DNA of 64,000 nucleotides from Aquimonas sp041395245 (lineage in GTDB: Bacteria > Pseudomonadota > Gammaproteobacteria > Xanthomonadales > Xanthomonadaceae), in the NCBI GenBank assembly GCA_041395245.1, contig JAWLAY010000017.1, positions 1 to 64,000 of the forward strand, read 5' to 3'. The translations under genes were made by a program, and so were the position numbers. The stretch's first letter is position 1. The number at the start of each line of letters is the position of its first letter. Positions 43,899 through 53,194 of this stretch are shown piece by piece. The notes under the pieces were generated by a model. That model was not told the origin of the DNA, searched no databases, and was given only the letters and a program-made list of their open reading frames with translations.

Positions 43899-44249
43899 TC
43901 ACTCGTGTGGATGGTGTTCGAGCGTTTTGGCTTCGCACTGTCCAGCCACGCACCGGCAGCCGGGAATCTCGGGGAATCCGCAGATGGACGAAACGCCTTG
44001 TTTCGCACACTCGGCGGCCACGCGCTCAGGAAAGGTGTCTGCGTCCTTGTTGACGCAGGCGGGATAGTACCCGCAACAGTTGCCGACATTCTTCACCGCG
44101 CAATCGGCGTCGGTCTGGCAAGTGCGCGATACAACCGGGGGTGCGACCCTGCTGGATTCCGAAGCATGGTCCGGCATTGACGCACAGGCGCCGAGCAGAA
44201 GACTGAAAAGCCCCCTCCTCAGCACCTGATGTATCACTTGCCAGCCCAC
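43899..44249 (-). CDS. small cysteine-rich lipoprotein
   Basis: A 116-aa protein with a lipobox (SLLLGAC, Cys about residue 22). The mature part is packed with cysteines in a regular pattern (CQTDADC, GNCCGYYPAC, CAKQG, ICGFPEIPGCRCVAGQC), suggesting a disulfide-rich knot. Similar small lipoproteins occur in proteobacteria without assigned function. It lies 3 nt upstream of the deaminase gene and overlaps the glnS 3' end, so it may be cotranscribed with them. Confidence 0.7.
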   Translation of the reverse strand: MGWQVIHQVLRRGLFSLLLGACASMPDHASESSRVAPPVVSRTCQTDADCAVKNVGNCCGYYPACVNKDADTFPERVAAECAKQGVSSICGFPEIPGCRCVAGQCEAKTLEHHPHE

Positions 44250-45959
44250 GTATCACGCAAGGTCACCGCACGATTGAACACCGGCTTTTCGGCGCAATGA
44301 TCGCGACGGTCACTGACGAAGAACCCCAAGCGCTCGAACTGCACGTGCGTCTCGGGCGCACACGCGGCCAACGCCGGTTCCACCCAGGCTTGCACGCGGC
44401 GAATCGAATCCGGATTCAGGTGGTCGCGATAGGTCTTGCCCTCGGATTCGTCATCCGGATCGGCGACCTTGAACAGTCGGTCGTACAGGCGAACTTCGGC
44501 AGCCACCGCGTGCAAGGCGCTGACCCAGTGGATCGTGCCCTTGACCTTGCGATCCACCGCTGAACCACCGGGTCGGGTATCCAGGTCGAGGCTGCAGCGC
44601 AGTTCGGTGACCTGATCGCCCTGTTTGATGACGTCGTTGCAGCGGACGATACCAACGCCACGCAGGCGGACTTCCCCGCCCGGCACGAGGCGATGGAAGC
44701 CTTTGGGCGGCACTTCCATGAAATCCTCACGCTCGATCCAGAGTTGCGGCGAGAACGGCACCTCACGCTGACCGAAGGATTCGTCCTTGGGGTGATTGGG
44801 AAAACGCAATGTCTCGCGCAACGCCTCGGGCAGGTTGGTCAAGACCACCTTGAGCGGATCGAGCACGGCCAGTCGCCGTACCGCCTGCACATCCAGCGCA
44901 TCGCGAATGCAGCCCTCGAACACCGAAAAATCGATGACCGAGTTCTGCTTCGAGATGCCCACGCGCTCGGCCAGCAGATGCAGGGCCTGCGGCGGCACGC
45001 CACGACGCCGGATGCCCTGCAAGGTCGGCATGCGCGGATCGTCCCAACCCGCCACCAGCTTTTCGTTGACCAGCGCCAGCAGCTTGCGTTTGCTCATCAC
45101 GGTGTAGTTGATGTTGAGGCGCGAAAACTCGATCTGTCTCGGCTTGGCGGCCGCCTGATGCCAACCACGATCTGCCAGCGAGGACAGCAATTCGGGATGG
45201 TTGACCAGATCCACCTTGTCCACGCACCAGTCGTAGAGCGGACGATGGTCTTCGAACTCCAGCGTGCACAGCGAATGGGTGACGCCCTCGATGGCATCCG
45301 ACAGGCAATGCGCGTAGTCGTACATCGGATAGATGCACCAGGCGTCGCCGGTATTCTGGTGCGCGACATGCTTGATGCGGAACAACGCGGGATCACGCAA
45401 GTTGATGTTGCCGGAGGCCATGTCGATCTTTGCCCGCAAGGTGCGCGCGCCGTCCGCGAACTCACCTGCGCGCATGCCGGAACAGATCCAGATTCTCGTC
45501 AGCACTGCGCTCACGAAACGGCGAGTTGCGACCCGGCTCGGTCAGGGTGCCGCGATAGACGCGCACCTCGTCGGCGCTCAAGTCGCAGACGTAGGCATCG
45601 CCTTGGCGGATCAGCTTTTCGGCGGCTTGATAGAACACCTCGAAGTAGTCGGACGCATGCCGCAGCTCGCTCCACTCGAAGCCCAGCCAGCGCACATCTT
45701 CCTTTATGGCCTCGACGTATTCGGGGTCTTCCTTGGCGGGGTTGGTGTCGTCGAAACGCAAGTTGCAGCGCCCACCGAACTCACCCGCCACACCGAAGTT
45801 CAGGCAAATCGATTTCGAGTGACCGATGTGCAAATAGCCGTTCGGCTCGGGTGGAAAGCGGGTCTGGATGTGGTCGTGCTTGGCCGAGGCGATGTCCTCG
45901 CGGACGATCTGGCGGATGAAGTCGTTGCGTACCGGCGTGGAGTCGTTGGCGTCAGTCAT
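44234..45959 (-). CDS. glnS: glutaminyl-tRNA synthetase, apparent frameshift near residue 160
   Basis: Class I synthetase that charges tRNA-Gln. The N-terminal part runs from MTDANDSTP with the HIGH motif in GYLHIGHSKSI, and is open to a TGA at 45462. The rest starts in another frame at MRAGEFADGARTLRAKIDMA and runs to the end with the KMSKS equivalent VMSKRK. The break is near 45475-45484 between DLF and MRAG, where two bases appear to be missing. Joined, the protein is about 575 aa, the family length. As the gene is normally essential, a sequencing indel is more likely than decay. Confidence 0.9.
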
Positions 45960-46102
45960 GGCGTAAGGCTGTGAATCGAAGGCCGCAGTTTAGCAGGGCG
46001 CTGACCCTACCCACGCCCGGCAGGGCCGGGATTCGCCAAGCGCAGAAGAAATCGCCCCGGCTTCGTTATCCTGTGCCTTCCTGTCCCGTGCGAGTCCTTC
46101 CC

Positions 46103-46810
46103 ATGCCCTTCTCGGCCAATGATTCGGTCTACGTGTTGCCACCGCCTGCACTGCCGTCCCTAGCGGTTGCCGGTACGCGGCAGTATTTCCCGGTGCGGCG
46201 GATCTATTGCGTCGGGCGCAATTACGCGGAACACGCGCGGGAAATGGGCGTCGATCCGAGTCGTGAGGCGCCGTTTTTCTTCATGAAGCCTGCCGACGCC
46301 ATCGTCGCCGACGGCGGTGTGGTGCCGTACCCGGCACACACCGCCGACTTCCACTACGAGGCCGAACTGGTTGTGGCGATCGGCGGCGACGGCGCCCACC
46401 TCACACCGGAACAGGCAAAGGCGGCCGTCTTCGGCTACGCGGTCGGACTGGACATGACAAGACGTGATCTGCAGGCGCAATTCAAGAAGGGCGGCAAACC
46501 CTGGGACATGGCCAAGGGCTTTGATCATTCTGCCCCGTGTGGTGCGATCGTACCGGTGAGCCAGGGCGGTCATCCGACCGATGCGCGGATCACCCTGCAG
46601 CACAACGGGGTAGTCAAGCAGGATGCGCGGATCAGCGATCTGATCTGGTCAGTGCCCGAGCTACTCGCCAATCTGTCGAGTTTCGTCCGTCTGCAAGCCG
46701 GTGACTTGGTCTTCACTGGCACACCAGCCGGCGTCGGCGCGGTCGCACGCGGTGACCGACTGGTCGCGACCGTGGAGGGCGTCGGCCAGGTCAGCGTGCG
46801 CATCGAGTGA
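46103..46810 (+). CDS. fumarylacetoacetate hydrolase-family protein (fumarylpyruvate hydrolase-like)
   Basis: A 235-aa FAH-fold hydrolase that would cut C-C bonds in acylpyruvates. Motifs are IYCVGRNYAEHAREMG, FFFMKPADAIV, FHYEAELVVAIGG (metal-binding Glu pair), VGLDMTRRDLQ and FTGTPAGVGAV. ATG 46103 is chosen; the frame is open 132 nt further but not protein-like. The fumarylpyruvate variant (gentisate/nicotinate pathways) is suggested by the N-terminal region, not proven. Confidence 0.85.
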   Translation: MPFSANDSVYVLPPPALPSLAVAGTRQYFPVRRIYCVGRNYAEHAREMGVDPSREAPFFFMKPADAIVADGGVVPYPAHTADFHYEAELVVAIGGDGAHLTPEQAKAAVFGYAVGLDMTRRDLQAQFKKGGKPWDMAKGFDHSAPCGAIVPVSQGGHPTDARITLQHNGVVKQDARISDLIWSVPELLANLSSFVRLQAGDLVFTGTPAGVGAVARGDRLVATVEGVGQVSVRIE

Positions 46811-46953
46811 GGCAATGACCGGGCAGACCGCCCGTGCAATGGTGTGCTTGACGGACACAGCCAGTCACAGCTCGCGCCCGGCCAACAAATCGCCAACAAA
46901 CGACCACGTCTGCCTATGCCACACTCCGACCCTTCCTCCACCGTATCCTCGCC

Positions 46954-47721
46954 ATGTTGCATCTGATTGCGCTTCCCGCACTGGACGACAACTACATCTG
47001 GCACCTGCGGCAATCGGATCGCGCCGGCGTATTGGTCGATCCGGGCGATGCCGATGTCGTGATCAATGCCGTGGAGGCAGGACTCGCCGTCGCCGCCGTC
47101 CTCATCACGCATCATCACAGTGACCACGTGGCCGCCATCGAGCTGCTTCAGGCGCGCTACGGCTGGCCGGTCTATGGCCCGGTCGACGCGCGCATACCGG
47201 GATCTGTTCACGCGGTGAGCGACGGTGACCGCATCGCGCCGCCCGACTCGGGTCTGGTGTTCGAGGTGATCGCGACACCGGGCCACACGCGGAGTCACGT
47301 CGCCTGGTATGGCGAAGGCCATCTGTTCTGTGGCGACACGCTGTTCAGTCTGGGCTGCGGCCGATTGTTCGAAGGCAGCGCTGCCCAGATGTACGACTCA
47401 CTGCAACGCATCGCGGGTTTGCCCGACGACACCCTGCTCTGCCCGGCCCACGAATACACCGAGGCCAACGCCCGTTTTGCCTTGTTCGTTGACCCGGCCA
47501 ATACCGCCTTGCAGGCGCGGGCGCATCACGCCGCCAAACAACGTGCCGAGGGTCATCCCACCCTGCCAGTGAGGCTGCGCAGCGAACGGCAATGCAATCC
47601 CTTTCTGCGCGTGCATGAACCCAGCATCCGCTCCGCGGTTGAACAGCACTGGCGTGAACCCGTCACCGACCCGGTGCATTGTCTTGCCGGCTTGCGTCGC
47701 TGGAAGGACGAGTTCCGATGA
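46954..47721 (+). CDS. gloB: hydroxyacylglutathione hydrolase (glyoxalase II)
   Basis: Metallo-beta-lactamase-fold enzyme that hydrolyses S-lactoylglutathione, completing methylglyoxal detoxification. The binuclear metal motif THHHSDH is at residues 52-58; further ligands are in TPGHTRSH, FCGDTLF and PAHEYT. The family-specific C-terminal domain ends in LRRWKDEFR. At 255 aa it is full length. Its stop overlaps the start of the transglycosylase gene as ATGA, the common gloB-mltD pairing. Confidence 0.94.
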   Translation: MLHLIALPALDDNYIWHLRQSDRAGVLVDPGDADVVINAVEAGLAVAAVLITHHHSDHVAAIELLQARYGWPVYGPVDARIPGSVHAVSDGDRIAPPDSGLVFEVIATPGHTRSHVAWYGEGHLFCGDTLFSLGCGRLFEGSAAQMYDSLQRIAGLPDDTLLCPAHEYTEANARFALFVDPANTALQARAHHAAKQRAEGHPTLPVRLRSERQCNPFLRVHEPSIRSAVEQHWREPVTDPVHCLAGLRRWKDEFR

Positions 47722-48854
47722 GCGCTTGGCAGCAGCGAGTCCTGCTGGTCTGTGCCGCCATAGGGTTGAGCGCATGCACACCCCAGGCAACCAAGACACC
47801 ACCGCCCGTCCCCATCGAACCTGCACCGGCGATGCCGGTCGCTTCCCCGGCACCGCAAACCGAACCCGCGCCGCTGCCCATGCCAGCGCCGGATCTGCAT
47901 GCCCGCTTGCGCAACCAGTTGCAATCGCCAACCTGTACCGGAACCGAGTCGGTGGATCGCTGGGCTCGACTGTATGGCGGCAAGCCCGAACGCTTTGCCG
48001 CGCATATCGAGCGCATTCACCCCCTGCTGGACTTCGTTCTGCGCGGCGTCGAGCAACGCCAGCTTCCGGGCGAGTTCGCTCTGATCCCACTGGTCGAAAG
48101 CGACTACAACCCGGCCGCGCGTGCTCGATCCGGCCCGGCCGGAATGTGGCAGTTCACCGCCGATACGGCGCGCTCCCGCGGCCTTCAAGTCAACAACCGT
48201 GTCGATGAGCGCATGCTGCCCGGACCCGCGACCGACGCAGCGCTCGGATTGCTGCAACACTATTTCGATACCTATCAAAACTGGCAGTTGGCCATGGCCA
48301 GCTACAACGCCGGTGGATTTCGCATCCGCAAACTACTGGAACGCACGCCACTACGCGCCGGTCAGCAGTTGCCCGACGGTACACCACGAACAACCCACGA
48401 ATATCTGGACAAACTTGAAGCCTGGCGTTGCCTGTTCGTCAATCCGGAACGCTACGGCCTCGCCTTGCCCAATGTGCCCGATCCCGAGCCCTTGGTCCTG
48501 CGTCCCGCGCGTCCCGAGCTGCGCTCGCTGGATGTCGTGACCCAAGTCACCGGTCTTTCCGCGCAACAAATCGCCGCATGGAACCCGACCCTTGCACGCA
48601 GTGGATTCGCGGAAGATGCCGCCGCCTGGCTGTTGCCACGATCGGCCCATCAGGCCATCGATGAGTTCAGCGGGCGACTGGCCCGTGGAGAGGTGGCACT
48701 GCCCCCGCCTCGCGAGCACGAGGTCCGTGCCGGTGACACGCTGTCGGCCATCGCCAAGCGCTATGGCCTGAGTACCGCGCAACTGATGCGACTGAATCGC
48801 CTCACTGCACATTCGATCCTGCGCATTGGACAACGCATCCGTCTGGAGCACTGA
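47718..48854 (+). CDS. mltD: membrane-bound lytic transglycosylase, MltD-like lipoprotein with LysM
   Basis: Peptidoglycan glycan-strand-cleaving enzyme. A lipobox (GLSAC) follows the signal helix. The SLT domain carries the catalytic Glu in LIPLVESDYNP, then AGMWQFTADTAR and MASYNAGGFRI. One clear C-terminal LysM is present (VRAGDTLSAIAKRYGLS, IGQRI), and an earlier weaker one (VTQVTGLSAQQIAAWNP). Length 378 aa. ATG 47718 overlaps the gloB stop. Confidence 0.92.
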   Translation: MSAWQQRVLLVCAAIGLSACTPQATKTPPPVPIEPAPAMPVASPAPQTEPAPLPMPAPDLHARLRNQLQSPTCTGTESVDRWARLYGGKPERFAAHIERIHPLLDFVLRGVEQRQLPGEFALIPLVESDYNPAARARSGPAGMWQFTADTARSRGLQVNNRVDERMLPGPATDAALGLLQHYFDTYQNWQLAMASYNAGGFRIRKLLERTPLRAGQQLPDGTPRTTHEYLDKLEAWRCLFVNPERYGLALPNVPDPEPLVLRPARPELRSLDVVTQVTGLSAQQIAAWNPTLARSGFAEDAAAWLLPRSAHQAIDEFSGRLARGEVALPPPREHEVRAGDTLSAIAKRYGLSTAQLMRLNRLTAHSILRIGQRIRLEH

Positions 48855-49044
48855 TCCACCAGAGCAGCGTGTTCGCTGACATGCCATTACTCAATACGGT
48901 GGCGCACTGCGGGTCTGCGCCTGCTTGCGTGCATACTTCCGTCCAGCAGTGACCCGTGGTCACTGTGAACCGCTGATTCGACCACCATTCCAGCAGCGCC
49001 TGATCCGTTTCGGGCTGCGAGTCATCGTACAAGGGAGAGTTCCA

Positions 49045-49833
49045 ATGGGCTTCATGCAAGGCAAACGCGCACTCATCGTCGGCATCGCCAGCCACCGTTC
49101 CATTGCCTGGGGAATTGCCGAAGCCATGCACAAGCAGGGCGCGCAACTGGCCTTCACCTACCAGAACGACAAGCTGAAATCGCGCGTCGAGGAAGCGGCG
49201 CAAGAGTTTGGCTCGAACATCGTGCTGCCCTGTGATGTTGGTGTCGATGCGGAAATCGATACCGTGGTGAACGAACTCGGCAAGCACTGGGATGGCCTGG
49301 ATACACTCGTGCACTCGGTCGGATTCGCACCGCGCGAGGCCCTGGACGGCGGCTTTCTCGATGGACTGAACCGCGAGAACTTCCGCATTGCACACGATAT
49401 CTCCAGCTACAGTCTGGCAGCGCTGGCCAAGGCGTTCCGCCCGATGATGCAGGGCCGTCACGGCAGCATTCTCACCCTGAGCTACCTCGGCGCCGAACGC
49501 GCACTCGTCAACTACAACGTGATGGGTCTGGCCAAGGCCAGCCTCGAAGCCTGTGTGCGCTATCTGGCCTTGAACCTGGGCCCGGAAGGTACCCGCGTCA
49601 ATGCCATTTCGGCAGGCCCGATCAAGACCCTCGCCGCGGCAGGCATCGGCAATCTCCGCAAGATGCTGAGCCACGTCGAGGAAAACGCGCCGATCCGTCG
49701 CACCGTGACCATCGAAGACGTCGGCAATGTCGCCGCCTTCCTTTGCTCCGATCTGGCAGCGGGTATCACGGGCGAAACCACCTACGTCGACGGTGGCTAC
49801 AACATCCTGGGCATGACCGGAATCGAGGGCTAA
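49045..49833 (+). CDS. fabI: enoyl-[acyl-carrier-protein] reductase, NADH-dependent
   Basis: Last reduction step in each cycle of fatty acid elongation. The cofactor motif is IVGIASHRSIAWGIA. The FabI catalytic pair is Tyr157 and Lys164 (YNVMGLAK), with Tyr147 in LSYLGAE. ATG 49045 is preceded by AGGGAG at 49033-49038 and gives 262 aa, the FabI norm; the frame is open to 48925. Xanthomonas is known for FabV, so a FabI here fits a different branch of the order. Confidence 0.95.
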   Translation: MGFMQGKRALIVGIASHRSIAWGIAEAMHKQGAQLAFTYQNDKLKSRVEEAAQEFGSNIVLPCDVGVDAEIDTVVNELGKHWDGLDTLVHSVGFAPREALDGGFLDGLNRENFRIAHDISSYSLAALAKAFRPMMQGRHGSILTLSYLGAERALVNYNVMGLAKASLEACVRYLALNLGPEGTRVNAISAGPIKTLAAAGIGNLRKMLSHVEENAPIRRTVTIEDVGNVAAFLCSDLAAGITGETTYVDGGYNILGMTGIEG

Positions 49834-49925
49834 CCTCGGCGTCCATGCAGCGGTGGGTCTTCACCGGAATCGGGAAGACTCACCCCGTTCGCTGAAAATG
49901 CGTGCCCGCCGTTTCTCAGCGACTG

Positions 49926-50945
49926 TCAAGGGACAGGCAGCAGTGACTCGCGATGCCAAGTCATGGCATCGTCGATTTCTTCGCGATATTGATGAATCGA
50001 CTGATCCAGTTCGCGCCGTCGTGCAGCACGATCGAAGTGCTGCGAGGGATCTTTCGAATATCGTTCCAAGGCAGCACCCTGCAATGCGTTTTGTACCTCG
50101 ACCCGGGTGGTCTCCAAACCCAATGCGGAGGCAAGACGGGATGTCTGCGCCTCAGGGTCGGCCAACCAGTCGTCAAAGTCGACGGACGCGACCGGCTGGT
50201 TCAAGCGCGCCTGAAATTGATTCACACGGCGCCTTTCGACCTCCCAGCTCAAGGCGATCGCCCTCGCTGGCGTCAAACCATACAGACGTAGCGCGAGCGC
50301 ATCGTTGGTCCAGGACTGCCAGTCCGAAAGTCGAGGGAGCGTGTTCAGCCAAGCCTGATGGCGCAAGCCGGGTTCACGCAGCAGGGCGGCAAGGTAGTCG
50401 CGCAGATCGATGTGCAAGAAGACCGCTGTGTCATCGACACCCAATAGACGTTCGGCCAGTGCGCTGCAAATGCTGGTTGGCTTGATCACCACCCGCTGCC
50501 CGGGGTCAAAGCCTCGCCCGAGCAACCTCAGACTGGTCGAGAGTAGTCCTTCCCAACGCTCACGCGATACGCGCGCCAAAGGCGTATCCAACTCCATCCG
50601 GTAGGACTCGAGAGAAAGGAGACACTGCGGCTCGCGCAATCCCAACACGCCCGAGAAGCCGTCCACTACCCTGCTAAGCAGGGTCGACCCACAATGCCCG
50701 AGGTGAAATATCCAGCGGATCGGGCATCGCCGCACGCCCGCGCGGTCCAGTTCCGCGCACAGCGCCAACGCATCCACGATGGCGGAAGAATGACGACCTT
50801 GAACCAGACTACGGGGGTCAAGAAACGTGGCAGTCCGAACGAGCCGTTCGTCAACCTGAACAAACTCGAATCGAGATTTCTCCACATCGAGCCGAACCGG
50901 GAAGGCCGCAGCGGAAATCAGCCCTTGTTGCTCTCCGTCGCGCAT
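49926..50945 (-). CDS. sulfotransferase-like P-loop protein
   Basis: A 339-aa protein with a sulfotransferase-type phosphate-binding loop, IFHLGHCGSTLLSRVVDG, and a later VVIKPTS. The overall length and the C-terminal FDDWLADPEAQTSRLASALG region suit the PAPS-dependent sulfotransferase superfamily, but no specific subfamily is recognised. ATG 50945 is taken because the frame upstream runs into the terminator and tRNA gene. The acceptor is unknown. Confidence 0.6.
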   Translation of the reverse strand: MRDGEQQGLISAAAFPVRLDVEKSRFEFVQVDERLVRTATFLDPRSLVQGRHSSAIVDALALCAELDRAGVRRCPIRWIFHLGHCGSTLLSRVVDGFSGVLGLREPQCLLSLESYRMELDTPLARVSRERWEGLLSTSLRLLGRGFDPGQRVVIKPTSICSALAERLLGVDDTAVFLHIDLRDYLAALLREPGLRHQAWLNTLPRLSDWQSWTNDALALRLYGLTPARAIALSWEVERRRVNQFQARLNQPVASVDFDDWLADPEAQTSRLASALGLETTRVEVQNALQGAALERYSKDPSQHFDRAARRRELDQSIHQYREEIDDAMTWHRESLLPVP

Positions 50946-50972
50946 CGTCGGCCTCGGCTGTGAACAAACAGA

Positions 50973-50997
50973 AAAGGCTGCCGTTTCGGGCAGCCTT
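50973..50997 (-). terminator. terminator downstream of tRNA-Ser
   Basis: Stem AAGGCTGCC with GGCAGCCTT around a short loop, followed on the minus strand by TTTT. It lies 13 nt beyond the tRNA 3' end and separates it from the downstream sulfotransferase-like gene. Confidence 0.75.
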
Positions 50998-51009
50998 CTC
51001 GGGTGCATC

Positions 51010-51100
51010 TGGCGGAGAAGGAGGGATTCGAACCCTCGTTACGTCGGAGACGTAAACCGGATTTCGAATCCGGCGCATTCGACCACTCTGCCACCTCTCC
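51010..51100 (-). tRNA. tRNA-Ser (anticodon CGA), CCA encoded
   Basis: On the minus strand the gene begins GGAGAGGTGGCAGAGTGGTC and ends in GGTTCGAATCCC, the acceptor strand and an encoded CCA. The anticodon stem CCGGA/TCCGG encloses TTCGAAA, giving anticodon CGA (reads UCG). A long variable arm (TTACGTCTCCGACGTAA) is typical of serine tRNAs. The acceptor stem is GGAGAGG with CCTTCTCC, discriminator G. Confidence 0.95.
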
Positions 51101-51333
51101 GTATCGGGGTGCTCGCGACATCTTTCGATGCCGTGGTCAGGGCCGCGAACTATACTCGCCCACCTTCGGCAGAACAAGCTGCAGGCGCTGCGACGAATTC
51201 ATGCCGATGACAGCCGCGTGCTTCGATCCACGTATACCGGTTGCACGCCAATGGACCCGCGCGGCATCATGCGATGTGCTGCCACCCAGCCCGGATTGTG
51301 CTTGCGAGCTGCATCCGCCTTTCCATCCAATGA

Positions 51334-52044
51334 ATGCCCCGCATGATCGAATTCGGACTGTTAAGCCATGTTGGACTCCGCCGAGAGCACAACGAAGACA
51401 CCTTTTATGGCGACAGTGAGCTGGGTCTGTGGCTGGTTGCAGATGGCATGGGCGGGCACGAGTTTGGCGAAGTGGCCAGTGCGATGGCGCGCGACATCAT
51501 CGTGCGCGAGGTGCGCGGCGGCACACACCTGATCGACGCTATCCGACGCGCCGACAGCGAAATCATTGAACACTCCAAGCGCCGCAACGATGCGCTGCCG
51601 ATGGGCACGACCGTCGCCTCCGCGCGCATCAACCAGAACCGCTTCGAAGTGGCCTGGGTTGGCGACAGTCGCGCCTATCTCTGGAACGGTGAACTGCAGC
51701 AACTGTCGCACGACCACTCCTACGTGCAGGAGTTGATCGAACAGGGCGCCATCACGGCAGAACAGGCTCGCAGTCATCCGCACCGCAATGTGGTAACCCA
51801 GGCCCTCGGCGTGACCGACCCGCAGTCGCTGCGGGTGGAATCACTGAGCGGCGAACTGAAGCCCGGCATGCAGTTACTCCTGTGCAGTGACGGCCTGACC
51901 GAAGAAGTCGATGACGCGGGGATTGCACGGGTGCTGCGCCGCAGTGACCTGAGTGCGCAGGAATGTGTTGACCAGTTGATCGTGGCGGCGCTCGACGGTG
52001 GTGGCTCCGACAACATCACGGTGGTGCTGATTCGCCGCCACTGA
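51334..52044 (+). CDS. PP2C-family serine/threonine protein phosphatase
   Basis: Metal-dependent phosphatase (PphA/Stp1 type). The classical motifs are intact: REHNEDTFY, WLVADGMGGHEFGEVAS, GTTVASA, VGDSRAYLW, LLCSDGLTEEV and GGSDNITVVLI. Length 236 aa; ATG 51343 is an alternative start. No Hanks-type kinase is encoded in the window, so its substrate proteins are not indicated by context. Confidence 0.92.
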   Translation: MPRMIEFGLLSHVGLRREHNEDTFYGDSELGLWLVADGMGGHEFGEVASAMARDIIVREVRGGTHLIDAIRRADSEIIEHSKRRNDALPMGTTVASARINQNRFEVAWVGDSRAYLWNGELQQLSHDHSYVQELIEQGAITAEQARSHPHRNVVTQALGVTDPQSLRVESLSGELKPGMQLLLCSDGLTEEVDDAGIARVLRRSDLSAQECVDQLIVAALDGGGSDNITVVLIRRH

Positions 52045-52067
52045 ACCTATTCAGGCAAGGACAGCAG

Positions 52068-52745
52068 ATGTCCACGATTTCTCTCGACACCGTCCACGGC
52101 CCGATCAGCGCTTGGCGCGCCGATCCACCGGCGGGACCGCCTGTCCTTGGCGGTCTGGTTCTGGTGCAGGAAATTTTTGGCGTCAACGCGCACATTCGAC
52201 ACGTTGCCCGTCGTTTTGCGGATGCGGGTCTGGTGGTGATTGCACCGGCCGTGATGGACTACGTGAGCGCGGGCGTGGAACTGGACTACACCGCGGACGG
52301 CATCGCCGTCGGGCGCGAGATCATGGCCGAAGTCGGCTTTGATCGCTGTGTCGCCGCCTGCGCGGCGGCCAGTGATCTCCTGCGGCAAGAACATCTGTCC
52401 CCTGCCGTGGTCGGGTTCTGCATTGGCGGCAGCATCGCCCTGCTGTGCTGCACGCGCCTGGGTTTGCCTGCTGTGAGCTACTACGGCGGGCGCAGCATGG
52501 CCTTTCGATACGAATGTCCACAGGCGCCGCTGCTGATGCATTTTGGTCGCCACGATGCCCTGATTCCTGCCGATCACGTCGAAGCGCAGCGGCGGTCGTT
52601 CCCCACCGCGCAGATTGAAATCCACGAGGCCGGTCACGGCTTCAACTGCGAGCAGCGCGCCGACTACAACGCCGAGGCCGCCGACGCGGCCTTCAGGCAG
52701 ACCCTCGCGTTTCTGCGCCGTGAGCTGAGCAAGGGAAAAACCTGA
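52068..52745 (+). CDS. dienelactone hydrolase-family protein
   Basis: Alpha/beta hydrolase of 225 aa with the DLH triad: nucleophile Cys in VGFCIGGS, Asp in GRHDALIP and His in EAGHGFNC. The early VLVQEIFGVNAHIRHVARRF is typical. Members open lactone rings in aromatic degradation, but many act on other esters; no chlorocatechol genes are nearby. Close spacing to the HIT gene (2 nt) suggests cotranscription. Confidence 0.9.
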   Translation: MSTISLDTVHGPISAWRADPPAGPPVLGGLVLVQEIFGVNAHIRHVARRFADAGLVVIAPAVMDYVSAGVELDYTADGIAVGREIMAEVGFDRCVAACAAASDLLRQEHLSPAVVGFCIGGSIALLCCTRLGLPAVSYYGGRSMAFRYECPQAPLLMHFGRHDALIPADHVEAQRRSFPTAQIEIHEAGHGFNCEQRADYNAEAADAAFRQTLAFLRRELSKGKT

Positions 52746-52747
52746 TC

Positions 52748-53194
52748 ATGTCCGAGTTCGGCCTGCATCCCCGCCTTGCTGCCGACAGCCATCTGCTGGC
52801 CGATCTGCCGCTTTGCCAGTTGCGACGTATGCGTGATGCGCGCTGGCTGTGGCTGCTGCTGGTGCCGAGACTGTCGGATCGACGCGAACTGACCGATCTC
52901 GATTCCACGCAGCAAGCGCAACTGATGCGCGAAATCGACCTGTGCTCGCGCCTGCTGCTGACGGTCGCCAAACCGACCAAACTGAATACGGCGGTGCTGG
53001 GCAATGTCGTCGAGCAACTGCATGTCCATCTGGTCGCGCGCCACGTCGGCGATGCCGCCTGGCCCGGACCGATCTGGGGTTTAGGACAGATCGAAGCCCG
53101 CGACGAGGCGTACTGGACCGACGAGCGTCTGCAGCTACTGGAAACGCTGGCAACGCTTGCCGACGTCGGCCAACAGGTGATTTCCACGCGATGA
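52748..53194 (+). CDS. HIT-domain protein
   Basis: A 148-aa histidine-triad nucleotide hydrolase/transferase fold. The active histidines are in VEQLHVHLVARH (H-phi-H-phi pattern, with the third histidine position replaced by the Arg-His end). It starts 2 nt after the hydrolase and its stop overlaps the pxpB start as CGATGA. The exact substrate is unknown. Confidence 0.82.
   Translation: MSEFGLHPRLAADSHLLADLPLCQLRRMRDARWLWLLLVPRLSDRRELTDLDSTQQAQLMREIDLCSRLLLTVAKPTKLNTAVLGNVVEQLHVHLVARHVGDAAWPGPIWGLGQIEARDEAYWTDERLQLLETLATLADVGQQVISTR

Noticed and set aside
48802..49674. A 290-codon open frame on the minus strand
   Set aside because: Antisense to fabI, which is certain from its catalytic Tyr-Lys pair.
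51128..51346. A 72-codon frame between tRNA-Ser and the PP2C gene
   Set aside because: No family match, no ribosome site and a low-complexity look; treated as intergenic.
52849..53190. An N-terminal extension of pxpB by 114 codons
   Set aside because: It runs through the HIT gene in another frame and lacks protein-like sequence; ATG 53191 fits the family start.
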